Part shown: one piece after another, positions 36,801 through 48,800 of the stretch
Layout of the letters: every line of letters starts with the position of its first letter
Numbering within the stretch: the first letter of the stretch is position 1
Source of the DNA: Cyclina sinensis
Lineage: Eukaryota; Mollusca; Bivalvia; Venerida; Veneridae
Length of the DNA stretch: 64,000 nt
Reading direction: 5' to 3'
Assembly (NCBI GenBank): GCA_012932295.1
Contig: JAAONU010000006.1
Location: forward strand, 34,354,607-34,418,606
Program-made: the position numbers and the translations under genes
The notes under the pieces: model-generated
What the model saw: the letters and a program-made list of their open reading frames with translations, nothing else
What the model was told of the DNA's origin: nothing
Databases searched by the model: none

Positions 36801-39800
36801 TGCATGCATGCGTAGAGAAATGAAAATATATAATACATAAAATACAACAGTATATACATATAACGACTTAAAGACTAGTCGTGTGGAGGTGTTCAGTTAC
36901 ACCGCCCAATATTGTCGTCTTGTTACATTAGATAATTAAATGTAATGGATCTATTTATGATGAAAATAAAAATCATTCGACTTCTAAGTGTGAACTTATA
37001 AAAAAAAAACAAAAAAACAAAAAAACAATGTGTTTGTGTTATGATTTTGACATAGGTTTTAGGGCTTGTTCATATTGTTTGTTCTTTGATCATTATTGTT
37101 TTGTTTAAAAAAATGTAGAATGAATAAGCCAAAAAAAAAAGATACGCATTCATAGTGAAAAAAATCATAGATCTAGTCAAAGATTACTTACACATACCTC
37201 AGGCAAATAAGCAACACATCACTGTAAGGAGAATGTTTTTATGGAAAAACATCTTTCGATTGGAGTTAGTCAAGTTTTCCAACAAACTGCATCAGATAAA
37301 AATAAGCATGTTAAAAATCTTTTTGGATCAGTTACTTGAAAAATATCTCTAAGTCTAGATATTTTCACTGATGTATCTTTTAATTCTATAACCCTGATTA
37401 AACTAGCCTCTACAAAATATTGCTCATTGGCTTCGTAATTCCATCAGAATTTCAAATTATTTATTTAAAATATCTTCAATGTATATTTATGATGTTAGCT
37501 TAACTTGTTCAATTTTGTTTTTTTACTATATTCAGTCTACATTTTCACTTTCCATCATAATTTTAAAGCTTTTGTCAACAATCCAGGCAGCTGTGTAAAG
37601 TGGCATGGGATAAATATGCATCACTTCTGGTTTCGCTCGTGACAGATGCGCGCGACCATGTGCGTAAAATATGGATTTTAATTTGCTATAAAAAGATGAA
37701 AATTACCTGTGGAATTTTGCAAAACAGTCATAGTAAGATATATATTTTTCGCTCATATGAAAATTTCGCAGTCAAAAATTCTTGTCACATGACCTTTAAC
37801 ATTGACCATAACTTCCTTATTAGTAAGTTGATTTACTTCATTGACCTTGACCCTTGAATGACTGATCCTCAGCCCAAAGTCAAAGCACCACTTCGGAGCA
37901 TTGTCACCTTACAGTGACAGTTCTTGTTTAGGGTAACTTACTCTAGATCAAATGTAAAGGTCATATTGATCATTAACTACAAATGGTATTTGATAAATAT
38001 CTAGAAAATCCATGGGCCTAGGGTCCATAAACTTGCAATGCAGGTAGATAATGACCTGTAGATGACACTTTTTGCTTTTGGGGTCACTTGGTCAAAGTTC
38101 AAGGTCAGAGTGACAATTAACAGAAAATGGTATCCAATCAATAACTAGAGAACCCCTGGGCATTGGCTCCTCAGACTTGATGTGCAGGTTGATCTGTTCA
38201 GGAGATGACCCTCTACTGTCTTTGAGGTCACTGGGTTAAATGTCAAGGTCATGGTGGCCATAAACTATAAAGAGGAGGACAGATTCTGATTGATAACTAG
38301 AGAACCCTTGGGTTTTTCTGCCTCAAAACTTCCTACCTACCCATGCAGTTCCTGTACTCTTTCGTGTTCTGCAGTTATTGAACTTTATACATTTTTTTAA
38401 TGTAAGTGTCACTGACATAATCTTCAGTTCCTCTCATTTATCTACTTGCCATTGCTAATAGCTTTTGATATCAGAAGCCCCTGGCATTCTCCACTTCTAA
38501 TGTACTGACACAAGTCCGTGTCCTTATGACTTCTATGGCTGCCTACATAGCGATAAGATGCTATTGGGGCATGTATGTTTTACAAATGTCTCTTGTTTCA
38601 TTATGCATTGTTCCAGATGAGATATGAGTATAGTTAGGGAATTAGATTGACTCCTTTTATTTTATACTTTTGAGAAGAACTGGTTAATGAAATAGCAGGT
38701 ATATATGAAGTAGAATATATAATTGTCGGTATAAAGTTTAAAAAGAAGGATGCAGTTGTTTCAAAACCAGTGAAAAACATAGAAATCATGAAATTTGACA
38801 AAAATCAAATGTTAAAATTAAATGGTAAAAAAATAAATGAAATATAAAACTAGCACAAGACAATAATTTTTATTCTTAATATTAATCTTGGTAAAGATAT
38901 TTAATGAATTCACATCAATTCTTTGACAGCGAAACCAGTGATAGTGTCTGGATATGTGGGCTGTTTTGACTTGTTTCACAGGTTGTTTTTCATTTGGCCA
39001 TTTTGACTCAGGGGGCCTTTTGTAAAATGGACTGTTTTGACCAGGATTTACATGAAATAATTCTGCTGTTAAAGCCTGAAAACTGAGGCAGTGAAGTAGG
39101 TCAATTAAACAAACATCAGACACACAATGCAGTATTGACTACAAGGATTAACTTGGCAGAATTTTTAGGTGGGAAAAATTGCAGGTCTTAATTCCATACA
39201 TAAGCATAGAATCATATAAAGCATTATAGGTTATAATTTAAGTGATTGACTGTTACTAATATACTTGCTTTAGAAGACGTGCAGGGAAATAAGACTTGTA
39301 CACAAAGCAATTTTCAAAGAAGTTTGACCTGTAAATAAACACATACCTTTCTAGCATGAATGCCTTGACACTGTTATTTGACAACCAACATGATTTGAAA
39401 GAAACTATGTTTATTGAATTTGGCACCAGATTAGTTTGTAATATGTCTTACTTAAAATGTTATCCAGCCATTTCTTTCTGAAGTGAGAGAAGGGGGTATT
39501 TCAGTGTGTGTATATACATCACTTCACACTGTAAAACTGTTTATCCCTTACCTTGCTCCAGGCAACTGACTGCCATTGTGACCAGTGCAGACCAAGATCA
39601 GCCTGGCCATCAGTGAAGTCAAATCATGATCTGCACTATTTGCCATTCAGTCAGTAAATTTTCAGTAAGCACCCCCATAAACAATTAATGGATCTGTCCA
39701 GACTGAAAGATGGACAAGTCCATTTCAGATATTTCTAATGGTAAGGGTTATATTAAAGATAATATTATGTACTTAATGCATTATGCTTTTCTACTGTTTC

Positions 39801-42800
39801 ACTAGGCTGGTGGCCAGTATTGAGGGTTGGAGCTGTGGACTGTGCTAATGAGCTGAACACTGAGTTATGCCGAAATTACGACATTAAAGGTTTCCCAGCA
39901 TTCAAGGTAAGGCATATTGGTGTATAAGAAGCTACATGTACATAATGATTTAACCCAGTACAGTTTGCAAAATAAGATGGAAGCATGTAGCTTGTAAAAT
40001 TCTCGCTGGGCCTACAAGCTTTGCTGGACCATAGGCCAGATGTATCTGTAACAATTGAGTGCCAAGACCGTTGAATTTATTGTGTTGGATTAGGCGTTGC
40101 TTTGTTTTGAAAAATACTACCTTAGCAGATAAGCTATATATTCAGAGGTCAAATCTTGACCACAAAAATGGAAATGTCCTTTGTCTTAGAAAATATTCAT
40201 TAAGATTTTATTGTCAAGCCCGCTTGCGGTGAGCTCGACTTAGTCGCCACTTTTGGCTTATAGTTCGGTGTATGTGCATCCGTCCGGATTTGTCCAGTCT
40301 TTATCTTGCTCATTCTTTGAAGGATAACAAAATAATTTGGAACAAATGTTCACCATGATGGGGTTTTGTGTCGCACACAAACCCCAGGTCCGCCTCTCAA
40401 AGGTCAAGGTCACACTAAGTCTTGGGGGTCAGTGCAAAACCTGTGTCCGGAGCATAACTTCTACATGCATGGAGGGATTTTATTATCTTGGGACAAATAT
40501 TCTCCATAGTGAGGCGGAGTGTCGTGCGAAAAATTCAGGTGTCTGTGGTAAAGGTCAAGGTCTTACTTCAGGGTCAAAGGTGAAATAACAAATTAGAACA
40601 TTTATTTGTGAGTACCGGTATATATCTTAAAACTTGGATGGATTTTTATAGAAGTTATAACAAGTGTTCTCCATAGTGAGTTGAGTTGTCTTGTGCAAAA
40701 TGAAGGTCAAGGTCACGAGAGGTCAAAGATCAAATAAAAATATCAAAATGTTCAAATAACATGAATTGAGTTTTTTAGGCACAAATGTTCATCAGGAGAC
40801 TTCATGTCATGCACATGAACCAGGTCACCGGGTCAGAGGTCAAGGTCACCTAAGATGATGCAATGTCAAGATTTTGCCTTGGGTATAAGGAGGATGTGCT
40901 GCGCACATCTCACCTATGTATACATCTTTCTCCTTGATATGAAGCTTATAGGTTCAGGTTTTAATTAAGACGAGCAGGCTCGACATTCTGCCCATGGGCA
41001 TGTCTTGTGTAAACTTTTTATTAACAAGTTCAGGTGAGAATTTATTAGGGATAAACCTGAAAATTAACTGATGATATAATGCATACCAATATTTTGGGGT
41101 CCATTCACTGTAAAATTGAAAATAATAGATGATTTAAAAAGGAACATATGTGCAAAAATTTACTAAAAAACATTTAGACCTTACGAAAGAGTTCATTTGG
41201 AATTAATGGCTAACCAGGAATTAGAATTCATTCAGTGTCATATTTCATATGTGAAATAAAAGAAAATGTTATGATTTAGAAGTTGCCTCTTGCAAATGTG
41301 TATTTTGTGGATGGGTTGAATAAACATTTTATATTAAAAGGCTGAGTATCAGGTTCCATTTATCACAATCATGATAGTGATGTAAAAATAACTTCTTTCA
41401 TTGCTAAATTCATTTTAACTTCTGAAAAGAGGCTGTTAAAAAAAACAAACATCTGCAGGGAAAATATAAAATGTACTGCAATTTAGGAAAAATACCAGTT
41501 TTCAAGTTTATCTGGAAAATTGAAGTGTGATTAATATCAACTTTACAAAAGCTCTAATAATAATACCAAACATATATAAATTCCACTGAAAGTAAATATG
41601 CTGATACATTGTTATGTGTTTGAAGTAAATGTATATTATACTTGTGTAACTTAATATGTAAATTATAGAAGTACACAATGGCTATATTACATTTGTCATG
41701 CGATAATAAACTCTTTAGCATTGAAGTTGAATTTTGAATTCTATAAAATAAGAGTGAAGAAAATTTGTTTTACCGGGGTAATTTTAATTATTTTACATTT
41801 GGAAGCATGGTCTGGCAACTTATATTAATCTCTCTCGATGACTGCTTCCTGGGTTTACACCGAAAGTGAGGAAAGTGAAATGTCACTGGAGACTCACACC
41901 ACTGGTGGGATTCGAACCAGAAACATCCGGATCGGGAGACCAGCACTCTAACCCCAATCAGTGCTAAGAAAAAGTAAAGAAAATTAATCTCTTAAAAAGA
42001 AAAAAGACTTATGTTTTTTTTTTCCAGCTGTTCGAACCAGGTTATAAGGGTATTGACTCGAAACATACTTTTCATGAACAAGAGAAAGATGTCTTGGAGC
42101 GCAAAGTGCTTGATTTTGTGTCAAACTTTTCACTTTTTACTGTGCCCAAAACTTGGCCAGGTTTATCTCCAATCACGTGAGTACATTATTGTGCAACAAT
42201 ATTCACCTTGCTAGCTGTTTAGATATATATATCCATCATTAGCAATGTATGGAGATAGAATGTTGTTTAAGGCTGTTAAGTTATTATGCAAAATAAGAAA
42301 AAATGAAAAGGTAAAATGAAAATTATTTAAAGTAGGAACAATGTGTTGGGAGAATGAATATTACATGTATGTTGGATGGTCTTAATGAGAAATATACATG
42401 CAAGCTTTTCAGTCAATAGTAACTTCTGTATTTGCTGATAATCTTGGGTAATTTCTGCACTGAGAGATCTGTGCAATATTACTGTAATTAAATATGAACT
42501 AATAAGATACAATAGTTTAGCCCTGACCTCTGGAGAAATTACACAGTATTATCATAAGAAAATAATGATAAAAGTTAGGATTGGCAACATTTCAACAAAT
42601 TACCTGGAAGATGAGCAAGTTTCTTTACCAATCCATACAGGGAATATACAAACAAAGGAACCTTCATAAAAGAACTGGAATCTGGACAAACTAAATTTAG
42701 AAGTTAATTATTCTTTTAGCCCAAGTTTGCTAAAATATTTTGCAAACTGAATAATACCGGTACTTTCATTTGTATTTCCCAGTTTTGAGCAATGCCTTGA

Positions 42801-45800
42801 ACTTACCTGTCTTAAAGAGATAGTTGAGATACTAGTAGCCTGCAGTACATATATATTGATTTTCAGCTCAATGCAAGACATATGGGATGAGACCAAAGAT
42901 GAACACCACCACGTAGCATTTATATTTGAAGAACCTAACTCATACATTGGAAGACAGGTAAATCTGAGTTGTTAGACTTCTGTTTTACCGTACCAAGCAA
43001 ATTTTGTGGTATTGTTAAGATATATAAAGCTGAAGATATTAAATATTAAACCTTACCATGCTGCATATCTAAATGGACCTTGGCTAGCTTTCAGTTTGGC
43101 TTTAAACAGATTCATTGTGTATAGGGGTGCTTATTGAAAATTTACTGTCTGCATGGCAAGAGGTGCACATAATGAACAAACTGCTTAGATGTGCAGTCTG
43201 ATCTTGGTCTGCACTGGTCACAAAGGCAAACTCAATTGCAGCCAACAGGATAAAGGTTAAAATAAGTTCAGTCAGAGTTAATTATAATAAATCTACTCAG
43301 TTATAAAGTTGAAAAACTTTCTTAGTTATTGACATAAAGAATCAATTGTAGAATCAAGTTTGGTTTTTTGCAGTGTGGACATGGGACTGAATGATGGTAA
43401 AATTAGTGTGAAATTAGTGGTGTAATGCCCACAGTTTATATGTTTGGATAGACATTTTTATTGCTCTCCAATAATTATGATACTGTTGACAACAAGACAA
43501 AGGATCAAATTTATATTCCTCTAATTTTAGCCATAAGCCATTATTGCAATTTCTCAAAATTTAACAATGTTATAAAGGAAAATAAATTATTGAACTTTAT
43601 CATATCATGTTCACTATTCCCCCATGATGTCACCACAATGTAGTTTTAATAAAGACAGATAATATAGTTAATTTTCAAAATGTAATCAGTTTAATCAGAA
43701 ATATATCATCCAACAGGTGTGTGTTGTTTTTCATTCATTTTAAGATGTGTTCATTGTATTTAATTGCCCAGGGCATTTTCACTGCAAATTAGTAAAACAG
43801 AATTTACAAGGAAATACAAAAATTGAAACATGTTTGAAAAAGATTTATGAAATTTTCAACTTAAGGGGTCAGTGTAGAATCATTGTAAATTGTTGGAAAT
43901 TCAATAGATCTGACCCCTCAAATGTAAAAAAAAAGTGTTGTTTAAACATGAACAAATATAATAAAACTAGTCATTGCTTTGTCACATTATCTGTTATTGA
44001 AAGATTTCTTTCACTGATGCTATGGTAAATATGACAATTATTGTCATGAAATTTCTGATATTACTCAATATTGGATCATTACCAGTTATTTCATGTCTGT
44101 AAATTGATTTATGGTTTGCGTTCTGTCTCAACAAGAAATTAATTTGCCTTAAACCTTTTGTTTGAAATGTTTAAATTAATCATTGTGTTTTAATATGGGC
44201 AGTCAAGCATGCGATCTCTGTTGTATAGAAGAAATAAAGAAAACAAAAGCCCAGTAATTGTATACATGTACTGTATTCAGAAATGTATTAATATGTCAAT
44301 TTAAAAGTCAAGTCTAAGAGTTAGTCAGAAAAAAAATATCATCTCTCTCTTCTGAAACTGTCGTTTAAGGTAATAGAATACTAATAAACATTTTGTCAGC
44401 CCTCAATAAATTGATCATTTTTTTAAAAGAAATATACCATCCTAGGACAAAATATTGACAAAATAAGACACCGTGGGGGTTTCAAGAAATGACTAATATT
44501 CACTTCAAACCTCACCCGACTTACTGGGTTTATAAGGTATAGAGAAACACAATGTTTTTTCTAAGACGGAATATAAAAATAACTGTTACTTGGCATGTAA
44601 TCATTCAAATTATGAAGACCTACTGACTGCTGACAAAAAACAAATAAAATGAAAAGCCAAAAGTGAAAAGAAACAAAATATGATCATAAACATATCACAA
44701 ATTTACCCCACCCACTTCGTTATGAGGGAACGTTATCAACGTAAACTTCAACATAAATCTACAGGGCTTCAGATTAGCTATAATGATTTTCATTCATGTA
44801 CATTTCTTAACAAATTGGCAAAATATCAAATACTTTTACCATCTTGTTTTGGAGAAATTTATAACTGAAATCACAGATGCCCAAATTTTCATCGATTTAC
44901 CCTGTTGAAAAGCTTTCTTCATTGAAATATATTTAAAACGAAAGAAATTGAATTTGAAATCTATAAAAGTTATTGTTGTAAAACCCAAACAATGTAAAAC
45001 TGCCAAAAACTAAAGAAAAAAATTGGCTTGAGTGAGGTTTGAACCCATGCCTTTCAGTGAATATGACTCAATCCTACACAAATTAATGGAACTGAATACT
45101 CTTCAGAGCGGAGGTAGGGTATTAGGAATCTAATACCTTAAGATAATAAATTTTTTTACTCTTACTTTATTTTTCTTATCATTCAGATTATTCTTGACAC
45201 ATACCGTTATAAACCGCTGTTGGTACGTAGAATGTTGAAGAAGTCAGTCATGAAGTTTGGTATTATGACATTTCCTTCACTGTACCTAATCAACAGGGAC
45301 GGCACTTTTACTAGGATTGCAAAGTAAGAAAATACTATCTTCACAAAGTTGTCTTATATTTCATGGAAAGTAATAAAAACAAAGATATGTAATATGTTTA
45401 ATTCTGTCATAAGAACTTTACAAATGACTGTTACATGACCACCATTAATTGTCTCCTGAAAAGAAGTGAAAATAGGTTAGATTCTGTGCAGAATTATCGT
45501 AACTAAATGTAAAATTAGGAGAAAATACAATAGTTTTGCACTTACCCCTTGAGTTATGTCTGTTAGTCTATCCATCTGTAGAGCAAGACATAGTTTCTTG
45601 TCAATAACTAAAGTAAAAACAGTATTGTGGAACCAGCATCAATAGGAACAGGATTTTTTTTGTCATGATAGTTAAATGGCATCTTTCAGGTTTAGTTAAA
45701 ACTTATTTTTTTACATCCTTTGGGAAGAAAGTTCTAGCAACTTATATTAATCCCTCTCGATGACTGCTTCCTGGTTTCAAACCAGTACTCAGGCCAAAAA

Positions 45801-48800
45801 GTGAGGAATGTGGAATGTCACTGGTGTCTCTCTGCCTTTGTGGGATTCAAACCAGCAATTTCCAGATCAAGAGTCTGGCACTCTAACTCCTCGACCACTG
45901 CTCCTCTTTCAGTTTCACTTCTAAAACTCCTATGAAAATCTGAACCACAAGACAAACAGTCTTCACACTTGATGAGAAGGTTAATTGTGATACCTAGTTG
46001 CGTTACTGGGATTACTTATGAATTTATTGACACTGTGTCCAAGATGAAGGTCACAGTGACCTTCTTCTTAAAAAGTTGACCTTTTTCTGCAAGTTAAATA
46101 ATCGTATATAGATGACATCTATGAGAACCAAGTTTTGAGTAACCTCAATAAGGAAAAACAGTTTGTGATTAATAATTAAAAATGTCTTTGTTTAAGACCC
46201 TCTTATTTTGTTGGCAGTTTAACAACTTTATTTCTGACTGAAATTTTTATTTGTGAATGAGAAAAAGTATTTCTTAACAGGAATGATAACAGTAGAGAAG
46301 GGATGGTTTCTGCCTTGAAGAGTTTGCTTACACCAGCTCAGCTGGAAGCTGGGAACCAGTATCTGAATCAAAGACCGAGGAACAAAGCTGAAGAAAAAAG
46401 TAAAGAAAAGGAACCAGCAGCTGGTAAACAGGAAATAAGGTAATGCATACATAAAGATTAGTAAGATTAAACCTATCTTTTTTAAACAGAACAGAACAGA
46501 ACAGAACATATGCTTTATTATAGACTTAAGCCCATCGGCCCATCGTCTCAAATATAATACAAAATGCATGCATGCGTAGAGAAATGAAAATACATAATAC
46601 ATAAAATACAACAGTATATACATATAACGACTAAAAGACTAGTCGTGTGAAGGTGTTCAGTTACACCGCCCAATATTGTCGTCTTGTTACATTAAATTGC
46701 ATGTCAATATATAGTACTTTTATTAAAAATCAAACAATTTCTTAGTATATTGTAGGACTAACAATTATTTGAAACCACACTTAATTTAAATCAATAAGGA
46801 AAAAAGGTCTTGCTAATTAATGTATTAATTCCTCTCAGTGATTGCTTTCTGATTTTAGAACAATGTTTGCGCAAAGGTGTGAAATGCTGGAAGGGGTTGG
46901 AGACTCTTGCCCTTGCTATGATTTGAACCAGAACCTTTGAAGTAGGAGTCCAGCACTTAACCTTATGACTATTGTCCTTAAAACAGTAACAGGAGTGTGT
47001 AAAACTTTATAAGGGCCACAGTAGTGGTTAAGTGGTAAAGTGCTGAACTGGTAATCCAGGGATGGAAAGTTTGATCCCCCACTCCTCCACTAACATTATT
47101 ATATGTCTTTAGGGTGAGACATGAAACTGAGGTCCCATGTATCAATGCTATACATGGAGCATGGAAAAGAACCAGGGGTGTGTCTGGGATAGGATGCTTT
47201 CTGTGTCTTGCACTTTTCCCACAACTGATATAATTTAGCTCTGCAGGGGGGTTTCAGTCATATTGGCAGCTGGTACCGACGATGAATAAACTCAAATAGA
47301 GAGATAGTAAATAATATTGATTATATACATGTACTAGTAGTACTTGCATTGTATTACATGTAGTTTGATTGAGAATGTGTCAGAATATGTTTAGATCATA
47401 AGACTATAGTCTGTAAGAAGAATAAATGGTGAATATCAGCCTTGCTATCAGCCACACCCTCTAAGATCAACCAGTTGTCTCTGTGATCATCACTTCCAGC
47501 AAGATTAAGTATAATTTCAGTCTTTTGGGGGGTATAGTACAAGGAACAATTAAGTATTGAATATAACTGACAGACTGATGCAGGGTTAACCTTTACCCCA
47601 TTTCTAAAATGGACTTGACTAATGTTCAATTTGGATGGTGCCATGTATCTTTTATAGGAGTTTGAATTGAAAACTAACAGATAGAATAATGACTGTGCAG
47701 ACTATAACCAGAATATAGACTGTAGTCTATATAAGCTTCAGTTGCAAGGTGAACACATGTATCACTATAATGGTTAGTGTTTTATTTAAATTTTGTTCCA
47801 TTTGGTTGATTTCTTTTATTTTCAGGGAAGCTGTTTATATGACAGATCTGGAATCTACATTACACTACTCTCTACGTCAGGAGGTGGCAATATGTAGAGA
47901 CATCAGTGGTGAAAAGCTGACAGCTTTGAAACAGTTCCTAAATTTGCTGGCAAAGGTTTGTAATAGCTTAGTAGTCTGATTTTTATGCATACATGTAACT
48001 ATTGTCATTCATTTGCATTTTGTCTTTAGATGTAAAGCCCATTATTTTAGGATAAATATATGTATTTTATTTCTGAATGGACTTTTTGGTATTTTACACA
48101 TACACCTTATATAAATACACTATACACCTTGTTCTTAGTATATGCAAATCGAAGTGAAACAACGACAAAGTTTATTAGAGCAGCTTTTCATCAAAGGTCC
48201 CCATAAATTCCAAAACCCTTTTAACAAAAAGTATAAATATGGGTAGTATTTATTGAGATAAAAGGTTTCCACAGTGATTTCCAAATGATGGGTTTAACTT
48301 CAGACATTACTTTCTGCTCATGGGATTCAAGCTCACCAAAACTTACAGTTAAAAATGTCTTTTTTAAAATGAAGCTTACCCTCAAAGCTAAGTGGTAAAG
48401 TTTGCTAAATTCAAAACTTATCCTTGACCTTTAGCCAAGCTAGGAGCCATGTTTTATTATATGGGAAACTTGACAGTTAATTATGAAGGATTCGGGTCTA
48501 GTACTTGTCCATCTCAAGCCTTGCAGTTAAACTACCTGCCTGTATAACGAATATTTAATCTGAAATGACCAACTGCCTATTGACATGGGCATAATGCCTG
48601 GTTTTAACAAACAAAATATGAAGCCAAGTAAATGTGCGATCATTTCAGTATTTTCCTGGCAGAGAGGAGGTGAGAGAATACTTACAGAAAGTGGCTGCCT
48701 GGTTGAAAGATGTTGGAACAGAACTGACTGGAGACCAGTGGATCAATATGTTAGATGAAATACAGGTATAGGACATCACAGAATATGATCGTATATCTCC

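Noticed and set aside
43747..44028. 93-codon plus frame in QSOX intron 4
   Set aside because: AT-rich, spans a short inverted repeat (aaggggtcag / ctgacccct), and lacks splice or domain evidence.
46228..46623. 131-codon hydrophobic minus-strand frame
   Set aside because: It is antisense to QSOX exon 6 and runs into the retroelement tail.
41812..47310. tRNA genes
   Set aside because: The B-box motifs are in SINE heads with degraded stems and long non-tRNA bodies.
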